Below, one piece after another: positions 1-12,000 of a stretch of 64,000 bases of DNA (position 1 is its first letter; the number at the start of each line of letters is the position of its first letter). This DNA comes from Trachythela sp. YZ-2020 (lineage: Eukaryota; Cnidaria; Anthozoa; Malacalcyonacea; Clavulariidae): positions 2,108,001 to 2,172,000 of the forward strand of contig JADLSH010000231.1 of the NCBI GenBank assembly GCA_016169945.1, written 5' to 3'. The notes beneath the pieces are model-generated. The model made no database searches. It was not told the DNA's origin and saw only the letters and a program-made list of their open reading frames with translations. Made by a program: the position numbers and the translations under genes.

Positions 1-47
1 CGGCTACGTCCGAAAATCGACATATTTGACATTTTTTGAATGCAACA

Positions 48-3000
48 ATGGCGGGAGTTATTTACCGCCGCTGTTTAAAATGCTTGTCAACATGGAAAGC
101 CATAAATATTGCAATAAAACCAGGTTCTTTTTATGGAAAAACTTTAAAAAAACAATACAGTTCATCAAATTGGGGAGAAGAAGTCACTGCAAGCAAGCTG
201 AAAGAAGTTTACAAGTCCAGAAAACATGCGAGTCTCAACGGTGGGTTTTACAAAAGCTTGTTTCCTTAATATTTTCTCGTTTCTAAAATGAGAACAAACC
301 TTTATTATAAGATTTTTGTTCGACAATTACTTTCCAGATATCTTTAATGCAGGTATTTTACTTCATAAAGTATTTCTGTTATATTATTTTATAATATTTT
401 TTTCTCTTGAAACACAAATTTAATCTTGATGTATTTAATAAAGTACGACAAAAAGTGTCAAGCTTTTTTTCCATTTAATCCAATTTCCTTCACATAATAT
501 ATATTCTTCTTGGGACGTTTTATTTGCTAGATTGTCTAACACAAAATTTTAAAATTTCCTTGACAATTTTTTCATACTACCGTGCGAATTATTCAAGTTT
601 ACAATTTTAATTCAAGTCTGTTTGATCAATGGATGAATGGGGAAATTTTGGTTAATAGGAAAACGTGATCACGCTCAAAGATCAAAGATCAAAGAAATAC
701 AATATACTTTGTTTTGTCGATCTTTTCATATTCAAAGTTATTATTGTTAGATGTAGTTTCATTTCTTTCTCATATAAGTATCAATATTGTCTTATTGACC
801 ACCATCTGCTGCTCTGTATATTAAACGCAAACGGTTACTGAATCCCACCTATAAAAGCCTATATTATTGCCTATTATATTGCCTATTGGAAATACTTCAT
901 CTTTTGAAAGAAACTGTCTGAAGAAATGCACTTGTCAGTCTTTTTTAATAAAACTCTATTTTAGAAACCATGTGTTACAAAATGGTTGATGAGAAATCAG
1001 TGTTTGCAAACAACGAGCTAAGTCTACGAGATATCGCAGTCTATGGTTTTGACTATGACTACACTTTGGCTCACTATACGGATGATTTAAACAGTCTGAT
1101 CTACGAGATGTCCTTGGAAAAATTAATCAATGAGTATAGTGTAAGTAAGGGATAAACGTTAACCTAGCTGGTGTGCTGATACGATTGGTAAGGGGAAGAC
1201 AGAGAGATGTGGCTACTATGCCAGCATATTGAGCAAGATATACACGTCGTGTGCTTGCGAGATACGTACTCGGAAAATTATATAAAACTGTTTAAATGCT
1301 GTCTATTCCAACATTTATTTCAAAGAATGAAAGAAAGGGATTCACTCCCTGGGTATCATAGTTGGCCAACTTCTCCAGTAAATTAGAGCCTAGTCGACGA
1401 CTCGACGTACGGATGGTAAATTACGCATTGCAAATTAAATGGTGCTAAATCACAGTTAATTATAGCCAGTCGCAGGGCACAAGGAGGGGTGAGAGGGTAA
1501 CGGACTGATCCATGAAATTTTCCTCGCGATCCAACTTTAACTGAATGTGAGAAACCCAAATGTAAAAATGCTCTGATCGATTATTTAATAAACAACTAAT
1601 TAACCTGCCTTTCCCCTTCACCTTCTTGAACCATACCTGAAGTTAATTAATGCTTCACAGAGGACACAAGGTTTAAAAGCAAGATGGAAGTACAACATAA
1701 AGTTGTGAAGGTTTATGGAATTGTGCGAATTAGAAAATGTGATATTTCTTCATTGTTTTTATATACCCTCGCTGCTGAAACAACCGATTATAGTTAGGGT
1801 TTTGTTAGGTATCTATCCGTGATTTGAACAATTCCATGCTATTGGTTGAATTGCCCGAAAAACAATATGCACATGACAAACGAGGACCTCATAAATCTTG
1901 ATTTACCATTTATATGATTAAACTAAATTGAATATTCTTTTATGGCGTTCAAAATTCTTTACACATTTAGTATCCAGAAGAATTACGAACAATGACGTAC
2001 GACGCTGAATTTGTCATACGAGGATTACATATTGACATTAACAAGGTATAAAACGTTTTACCAACTATACATACGTCATGTAGTTGTCTCCTTACACGCA
2101 CGATTCTAATGCATGGATTACGAACTCGAGATGCGACTGGACAATATTACTAAGTATGCGTGCTCACTGATTAAAGGCCGGTTTACAGTTCGCGCGAATT
2201 GGTCGCGCGAAGGAGCGAATTTGTCACTGAGCATGCGCGAGGGTTATTTATGGCAAATTTCGTCATTCTACTTGATTCGCAGCGACTGCCGAAAGAGTTG
2301 AAAATGTTCAACTTTTTCGCCAGTCGCCAGCGAACGAATTAAAGTTTAGCCAATCAAGAGCCAGGATTTTTGCAAGTTTGCAAATTTTCCCGCGAATTTT
2401 AAAATGTGTAAACCCGATTCGCTATGTTCGCGCGAATAATTCTCCAGTTCGCGCGACGTATTCGCGTACTGTAAACCGGCCTTCAGATCAACTACCCAAA
2501 TCAATCGCCATGCTCAGTTACACAAATTTGGTCCCACAAGCATTATCTTAAATTTTCGTTAATATATATGGGTAAAGTGGGGACTGACCGACCGACCCAC
2601 CGACCGACCCACCCAACGACCGACCCAACGACCGACCCACCCAACGACCGACCCACCCAACGACCGACCCACCCAACGACCGACCCACCCAACGACCGAC
2701 CCGCAACGACCGACCCACCGACATACCCTCTTAAGGTGGCTCCCTACAGTTATAGTACAGTTTGAAATACGATCTATATAGATCAGACGTCTCCTCGCGT
2801 CCCACGCGTGGAATCTTCGTGACCCGGCAGAAATTTTGAAACAAGCCGCGGGAAGTTATTTTCGGAGACTTTATAGCGAAGAAACCACAAGTTTTCATTA
2901 TAATCGTAAATCTTTGAAATTTAAACAGTACGTATGTTTTTAACCAGTTTCTAAGCTTTCTTTTAGTGTGTTTTTACCTATATATGTTCAGTATTATCCT

Positions 3001-6000
3001 TTATAATGTTCAAAATCTTCGACTTAAAAAAACTTGCATTGACTTAGAAAATCTGAATTTATATTTTAATTATATTCTCTTCAAGGCAGTCTAGGACTGT
3101 CAAAGTAATATAATAGTCTTCAAAGCAATTGAAAGTTTGAAACTTATGTTATCCCTGTAGTGTTTGACATATTAAAAACTACAATACAGACAGTTTAATA
3201 ATACGAGTTGTCTTATGAAAAATACATGTTGTTTGAATGTTTGAAAAGTTGTCACACCGATATCGATTTTAACAACCAAAACAAATTGAAGAGACGTTGG
3301 ATTAATAGTATTTCTATTTCCATGGTAATTAATCATGCATTTTCATCTCAAACAAGTAAAGAATATTTGGCACAAGCCAAGAAATCGGAATAAAAATACA
3401 CAACAAAGAACGAAGCACAAAACTATACACTCGTTTGATTTTGTTTCAATTCGTGTTGTTCACGCATTATAATTCAGACGCATGCGCAAAATGCGATCAT
3501 GTCGAGTCGATTTTTTTTGACGTCAGCAACTTCAACTGGAATTTCGAGCTGTTTTTCTCGTGTTTCCTTCGGTGAAAATTTTTAAAACTTTGCATATTTG
3601 TTAAACAAGACAAGAAGAAAAATATATCCAAATTTCAAAAAATTCTACAGATAAGTTTCTCTGTAATCGAAATTCCAAAATATCTCGAAAACTTATTTGT
3701 AAACTACCCTTCAAATTTTGATATGTTATTCCTTTGTGGACCATAAATCTTCCAAAAAAAGTTCAGAAAAATTGACCGAAGGAAAAAAAAGATATTTTCG
3801 ATTCAATCTGAAATTAGACAATATAAGCGCAAAAGATAAGACACTATGGTTGCCATAGCAACACCAACACTATCCCTGTTTGTCCATAAATGGACAGCCC
3901 AAGACCTCTTTACATTCGTGGAAATGTTCATTTTGCCCTGTCATAAGTGTATCTAATAAAAATTTGGTTGAAAGCGAAAGTTACTGAAAAGTACACATAG
4001 TTTTACAGAACTGTAGGGAGCCACCTTAAGGCCCGATCAAACGAGAACGCAAGTCATCGCAAGTTTTTACTTGACCACCAACTTGCGATGACTTGCGTTA
4101 GCTTGCGAATGATTTGAACTGGTTCAAACTTCATCGCCAGTTTTTGTAAACTTGCGAGCACTTGCGACACGTTTGAACACCAAGCGCAAGTTCAAGCAAG
4201 TTTTTCGTGACCAGTTGCCATGGTAACATAAAGCTAGGCTAGTCCCTAGTCCTCTGTGCTCGTGCTCTATTTATCTTTGTGATTGTTAAAAAAACCGGGA
4301 AACGTCGATGTCGAATACCGTTCGTTCCAAAAGCTTCGAAAAACACCGACAAACTGGAAAAGGTCGACGAAAATGTTTCCAATAAGAGTGAGAACATGAA
4401 AGAAAAGCACACGGGCTAAATCGCCCTAAATTTCTTGCGTATCGTTTGATCGGTCGCGTCGCAAGTCAACGCAAGTCAAAACAAGTTTACTTGCGATGAC
4501 TTGCGTTCTCGTTTGATCTGGCCTTTAAAGAGAGGCGTGGTCGCGTCTAATCATATGCATGCAATGAATAGAAAAGGCTACTGTAAATGCAGAAACAGAA
4601 AGTGCATAATTTATTCCACTGATCTATTGTTCTGCACTTGATGCTGTCACAATTCCACTAATTAAGTCTCAGATAATTTATATCATTTCCATGATTTCCC
4701 AGTCAGAAAGCAAGATGTTCTACACTGTGTTTTCTAAAATTAGGCGTGTGCGCAGAATCATCTGAATTTTGGACTAGTTCTATTCAGATAACTTGCATAC
4801 ATCATTTCAGGGAGTTATGATGAAAATTGATTCCTATCAAAACATCATGCCTGGAACGGCTTACAGGTTGGTTTATTGATTTTATATTTTTTTTGATTCT
4901 ACCATTACCAGACTTGCTCCAATTCCCTATTTATCTGATACACTATATCGCGAATGACATGACATGGCGCGCAAGGGAGGCAGGTTTCCTCCCCTCCCTC
5001 ACACCTTACGTGGTCTTCCACTCAAAATTTAAGAAGTTTTAGTTTTGATTTAATTTATAGTTTTTTGGTACCAATAGAAAGATAAAATATCACTGAGTCT
5101 AACTATGTTTTCAATTGATATGTTGTTGCCATGGTTACCATGTTGCGCACCACCAACTGAGAAAGTCGGCAACGTATTGTGCAAAAGTCAAAAGATTACT
5201 TTAGAACCGATGGTCCTGGTCATTAAAACTCCCAAGATCACACCAATGTCATATTTTTGGAAATTCTACACATATTAGGAGCTCAATTATGAACAAAAAA
5301 AATTGGGAAAATTTCTTGAGTGGAAGACCACCTTAAACAAATTGGAACATGGAAAAGTCTAGACCATTCTACTATTCAACGATGAGAATTATATATGGGC
5401 AATAATATATTTGATCTGCCAAAAAAAAGCATAAACTGTTAGGCTATATGAATATTGCTTTAATTCTATTTTGTGCTGTAAACGAGAATCCAAGTCATCA
5501 AAAGTTGCAGTCGTTTGACCCGGTTTGAAACACCTAATTTAGCACATCCGCAAACCTTAGTGAATAAAAGTACCATCATCAGACAAAAGTGGGAATAACA
5601 GAAAATGTTTATCCTATACACAGCAAATTACAGATTTACTGCGCAGATCTATTTTCAAGAATTTCTCAAAGATGTCGTCAGTAATTGATTGGATTCAAGT
5701 CTAAATAGTAGCGTAGCCAGCAAAACAGAACTGGGAGGGACAATTTATGACGTCATCAAGAAATTGTTGAGGGGGTGATGCTAGCTATCGTCCAAAACAT
5801 GAACTTACTAGGGCGGTCCCCTGTTGTCCCCCGGGAAATTTTTATATTTGAGGTCTCTTAGAGTCCCGGAAATGCGATCAAATTTTCTAGCTGCGTTAAA
5901 AAAATGAATGTTATATTGTGCACACGTCCCCCCTCCCCCCAACATTGCTAATCAGATTTAAACATATCTCGAAGGTGGCCTGAAGGAGAGTGGGGGTTAC

Positions 6001-9000
6001 TCGTCCCCCCAGTGGCTACGCCTCTGAATCGAAATATTGAGTTTATATATTTCTAGAGGTCATCAGCAAATAAGTGAAGAAGATATCCATCGATTTTACA
6101 GAGGAACACACATTGGAAATGATCAAATAATTCCGACTAGAGATAATAATGTAAGAATGTTTCAAATTAGTTATTTAAAGGTTATGCATACATCTTTGTG
6201 GAGTTTTCAAATTTAAAGCCGATTGCGGGCTTGATGGTTTCAGTCTATATTCTTAGACTAGCTGCAGGTACAGTTCTAATAGTTATAACATAGGCGGATT
6301 TTCTGGAGGGGTGTGGGGGGCTGCGCACCCCCCAAAAAATATTTTGCACCCCCCCCCCAAAAAGTTCTCCACCCCCCCTAGAGAAATTTGCACCCCCCCA
6401 AAAAAATTTAAATGCTCATTGGGATAAATAACAGTAGTGTGATTGAAATAAAGATTTTGAACTAAGTAAGACTAAAAACAAGGATTTTGAACTAAATAAG
6501 GATTTTGACCAAACCAACTGTGCCCCCAGACCCCTGCTGCAGCTTGCTCGGCGGCGCTACGCACCCTGTCGCTCACCTCCCCCCCTACATTTTTGGCACC
6601 CCCCCTAAATTTTCGGCACCCCCCCAGAGCAAAATATGAAAATCCGCCTATGAGTTATAATAATATATACATATTTTATAATTTAGAGATAAAAAGGAGC
6701 AGTTGTTAAAAATGGAAACTATAGGCCCTCTGGCAGGAATCGATCCTGCGCCCCCCCCCCCCCCCCTCCCTCAACTTTTGAGCTAAATTTCACATTTCCT
6801 TTCGCAGTTGCATGCCACCTCTATAGATAAGCGATTTTAATAAATTATCATTATTCTTCTCCAGGAACGACCACGAATGAGACATATGATAGACTTGTTT
6901 GCGAACAGTGAAGCAACACTTATGGCTAATGTTTTTGAGGTAAAATTATAGACATCTTATTGCTGTCAATATATAGTATTAAAACTGTTACTGCATGCAA
7001 AACACGTTAGATGGTCACCGCGGTGAAGGTGAATAGAAGTATCAAAAAATGGTATATAACATGCTTTACTATGAACTCATTAGCCGTTTATATTATACAC
7101 TTGGCTACCGCGGTTTTTTGCCACAGGACTAATCTTCGACACTGTTAACTTGCTTATATTATTATAAACTCAAAAAAAACATCTATGCATTCCTAAGAAC
7201 ATTTTGGCCCTCGTGATCGAAATCCTTACGATACATGTGCAATTACCAATAAAAAAAATATACGATTTGAATGTTAGTCGACTATAATCTGAATAAACCA
7301 ATAATTGTAATCAGTTGTTTTGTCGATTAGCACGCAACCACTTGAATAACTCACCAGTAAGTATAAAATTACTGAGCTTCGTTGACTGTGATATTAATAG
7401 AGGTGGTTTCCTTAACGTGTTGTTGTTGAAAAGTAACCTCCTCAACTTTATACGTCGAACTGCTGGTGAAATTGTGGCTGCAATCAACGGTTCCTTGCTT
7501 TATACAGTTGTAGCCTCCGCTGACTTTCCAGCTTAAAGGCACAAAACTTTTGTGCGTTAAATCCGAAAGAAATAAATATATTGTATTGTAGGAGCCCCTA
7601 TACTGACTCTGAGCTTGGAAAACGATCTGAATATATGCTTTATATCCACACAGCCAAAATGTTTCCGACTTGGTAGGAGTCCCACTCGTAAAAAGTTGTG
7701 TTTTTGAAATGCTCCAAGTAAATTGAGGCACGCCTGCTCCAAGATTCTGTCGTTGCCGAGGTGTTACTTCACCCACTCGTTGCTTGAGTTCAGGTGATAG
7801 GGCGTGATACGTCATACCTTGAAGCATGAGATCTTGAAAACCTGGCATCTTTCTTGCTATTGGATGAACTCGGACCATATTATACAAATAATCAATGGAT
7901 ATTTTCTCAAATCGAACTGATTTCAGTAAACCAGAATCTTTCTCGAGACTTGTTGGATCAACGTTGTTGACTTCCATCCAATGCATTAGGGCTTGAAATA
8001 CGGTATTTTCAGAACGAGTCTGGAGATTACTGCTTGCTAACAGATATTGCACAAATGGTTGGGATTGACTGGTGAATTTCTCTGTCTGCCAATGATTTGC
8101 CAAGGGGCTAAAGTTTGCACCGATTGTTACTTGCATAGTTGCAGCCAGATCTTCGACATCTCCAAAACTGTGTTTCTCTTTGATAACGTGCATAACTTGC
8201 TTGCAAATATCTAGAGTAGTCACACGTGTTTGCAGAACATACTTACATTTCTTAAACACAAACTTCACATCATACTTATCAGCCAACTCCAATACAGCTA
8301 ACAACTCCTCTACGGTAGCACCATTCAAGATATCTGCTTTATATATCGCTTCAAGCAACTTCAAGTGAGTCGCTTCTTCAGACTCGCTGACTTTAACATG
8401 CACCTCTTTGCTGCTGGATTCTTTCATACCTGAATAAAACAGAGACAGGAAATATGTGGTGATTGTGGTCTACACAGGAGATATGTTTTTCAAAATTATC
8501 GGGATGGTCACTGAGTGATATGATGCATAAATAAATCGAATATATGTATACTAGGTAATAGCGTGATGTCGATTACAATTTGAAAAAAAGAGCATCCACG
8601 AACACGTGATTTTTGCTATTAAAATTGCAGCGACTTCAAAGTGGGTGATTAACTATATTTAAACAGGGTAGCCTATTCAGCTGCAAAGCTGGTATCCAAA
8701 GGGGCCCTGCAAAGAACGAGTTCAATTCAACTATTCAAGAAGACCCAACAGCGCTTTTTTTTATATCGCAGGAGAATTCATACTGTAACGATATAATTAT
8801 ATGTAAATGTTTTCTTATTATAAGAAGAAGGCAATCTTTTGATCAAAACATTTTATGTATTAATAATGACTAAAAATATACCAGAAACGATTTTTGCGCA
8901 AATTTAAATATTATTAAAAAAATTCACTGAATTATTTTTGTACTATCTTACCTTGTAAAACTCATTAATAATTCATGAAGAAAACACAAAAGAAATCATT

Positions 9001-12000
9001 AGCGTGAAGGAGTTTGTATAATTTATCTGATACAGAATCATGCTGATTTACATAAACTTTAAGTTTCATCCAAATATCAATATATCATTCATTTATTTTA
9101 AATTGTTGAAGAATACGAATGTTCTCATCAAGACGTTTCACAAGCCATTTACAACATGAGCGGCAGTGTTGTATCGGATATACAACGCTCGCCTTCGGCT
9201 CGAGTTTGTATATCCGATACAACACGGCCGCTCATGTAGACTTGGATCAAGTCCGTCTCTCTAGAGTCCGAGTCGCGAAGCGACGAGATTGAGCGTGCCG
9301 CGAAGCGGCGCGCGAGGTCAAACTTTCCCGCGTTATTGCACCTCGCGCGCCGCTTCTCGGCGCGCTCGATCCCTCGGACTCTAGAGAGACGGACTTGATC
9401 CAAGTCTATACCGCTCATGTTGTAAGTAGTACTTAAAGTGGCACAGTGTCGCAATGAGTCATGGGTATGAAGTTAGTCACGTGCATGCATCTTTACGCTA
9501 AAGCACATGCAGTGTCACTTTGTCATGCAGAAATGCAACACACTTTTGTTATTAAAATTAGATAAAGATATTTCTATATAGATAAAGATTTCCATATAGA
9601 GATCTTTGTATAAAGATTTTTGTGTAAAGATTTCTGTACAGAGATTTCAACATAGAAATTTTCTCCATGCCGACAATCGGTTTCAAACTCGATTATATAT
9701 ATAGTAACACTCGATTATATATTATCTGCACAAAACATCAGGCAAAACAACACACAAAGTCACAAACATAAGCAAGTAAGTGATAAAAATATACCGATAT
9801 CATTACAAATAGGTTTTTCATACCTGAATAGAATAAAGAGCGGAAATATTTGCTCTGTACAGCTAGCCATGAACTGTGAACAAATATCTTGTGTTGTCGT
9901 AGGACACCTTTACGAGCTTTGTCTGAATGTTCTGCAGAGGCAGTAGAACCTTGCGCCAGCTGTGGTTCATCATTCTGCAATTCATTGTTGAGGATTGTGC
10001 TTGAATCTTGCCCGGAAGTACTTCCTGTTTCGATATTTCCTTCGACTTCAGATTTGATTTCGTTGGATGCTTCCACTACTGAGAGTCCACCCTCTGAATT
10101 GCTTTTCTCTTCATCATTAACACTTCCTTGAACCGCTTCATTTGAAACAGTCTTCGAGCTATCGCCAGATGTCTCCTCAACATTCACAGAATCATCGCCA
10201 TCTTCACTGCTTGCGACATCGAGAATTGCTTTAGTTTCCCAACCATCTTGCATAACATCAAACACAAGTACACGGTCATGTAGTTCTGGCATATTGTACT
10301 CAGGTGCATAGACTTTAGATAACTCAAGTAAATCGTTGAGTTTCAAGTCGCAGGACATCTTGTAAATGAACAGAATACAGAGACTGACAAATCGAAAGCA
10401 AATATCAGCAGTACTGATTAGCATGCATAATACCACCGTATTATGATAAGTTCTTTTGAAAGCTAGCCAGTCCTTTGTATTGAAAAATATTTTCTTTATT
10501 ATTAGAATTGCCTGCAATTGTCTTTCAATTGAAATTAATATATGATTTAATAGTCGCTGCTTTTAATCACATGTTTGGGTTTGGTTTGTTCAGCATTGTT
10601 CGTGTGGAGTTCGGACTTCGGACGATTAACGATTGTCTTGCTTGTTCGCGTATTTCTACTTGTGTTCGTGTATTTCTTCTTGTGTTCGTGTATTTCTACT
10701 TGTGTTCGTGTACTTCTATTTGTGTTCGTGTATTTCTTCTTGTGTTCGTGTATTTCTACTTGTGTTCGTGTACTTCTATTTGTGTTCGTGAGTCTCTACT
10801 TGTGTTCGTGTATTTCTTCTTGTGTTCGTGTATTTCTACTTGTGTTCGTGTACTTCTATTTGTGTTCGTGAGTCTCTACTTGTGTTCGTGTATTTCTTCT
10901 TGTGTTCGTGTATTTCTTCTTGTGTTCGTGAGTTTCTACTTGTGTTCGTGTATTTCTTCTTGTGTTCGTGTATTTCTTCTTGTGTTCGTGAGTCTCTACT
11001 TGTGTTCGTGTATTTCTTCTTGTGTTCGTGTATTTCTTCTTGTGTTCGTGAGTTTCTACTTGTGTTCGTGTATTTCTTCTTGTGTTCGTGTATTTCTTCT
11101 TGTGTTCGTGAGTTTCTACTTGTGTTCGTGTATTTCTTCTTGTGTTCGTGTATTTCTTCTTGTGTTCGTGAGTCTCTACTTGTGTTCGTGTATTTCTACT
11201 TGTGTTCGTGTATTTCTACTTGTGTTCGTGAGTCTCTACTTGTGTTCGTGTACTTCTACTTGTGTTCGTGTACTTCTACTTGTGTTCGTGAGTTTCTACT
11301 TGTGTTCGTGTATTTCTACTTGTGTTCGTGTACTTCTACTTGTGTTCGTGTACTTCTACTTGTGTTCGTGAGTTTCTACTTGTGTTCGTGTATTTCTACT
11401 TGTGTTCGTGTACTTCTACTTGTGTTCGTGTACTTCTACTTGTGTTCGTGTACTTCTACTTGTGTTCGTGTATTTCTACTTGTGTTCGTGTATTTCTTCT
11501 TGTGTTCGTGTATTTCTTCTTGTGTTCGTGTATTTCTACTTGTGTTCGTGTACTTCTACTTGTGTTCGTGAGTTTCTACTTGTGTTCGTGAGTTTCTACT
11601 TGTGTTCGTGTATTTCTTCTTGTGTTCGTGTATTTCTACTTGTGTTCGTGTACTTCTACTTGTGTTCGTGAGTTTCTACTTGTGTTCGTGTATTTCTACT
11701 TGTGTTCGTGTACTTCTACTTGTGTTCGTGTACTTCTACTTGTGTTCGTGTACTATACTCTATAGAGTCAAATTCCGGGAACGGCTAATGCCTATTCTTA
11801 ATAACGATTGCGTTTGTTTTCTTTAATATTTACGTGTTCTTATCTTTAATTTATTCGCCTTATTGTAATTGCGATTTGAAAATATCTAAGTTTTTAAAGC
11901 TTATGTGGAAGCGTATTAGCGTAGGCCACGGTTTTGGAACATATATTATATTAAACCCGTTGGGCGTTTGGGTATAGCCTCCTCCGCAGGCAACTTGGTG

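Larger units (their letters stand above)
8430..9823 (-). other. BTB-gene intron bounded by a 15-bp direct repeat (introner-like)
   Basis: TATTCAGGTATGAAA occurs exactly at both splice junctions on the - strand (complement 9816-9830 and 8422-8436). The donor copy gives CAG|GTATGAAA and the acceptor copy gives TTCAG|GTATGAAA, so splicing leaves one copy encoding S-G-M-K. The intron contains the foldback element at 9147-9425. Confidence 0.8.

Noticed and set aside
2568..2765. Pro/Thr/Asp-rich peptide gene
   Set aside because: It is a translation of the GACCGACCCACC minisatellite running into the next element.
9149..9454. 101-codon - strand frame
   Set aside because: It lies entirely within nested palindromic elements.
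10641..11754. CRISPR-like array
   Set aside because: The repeats are head to tail with no spacers, in a eukaryotic intron.
10508..11826. Long open frames of up to 287 codons across the 20-bp repeat
   Set aside because: All three forward frames are open because the unit length is not a multiple of three and lacks stop codons. The encoded peptide is only the repeat.
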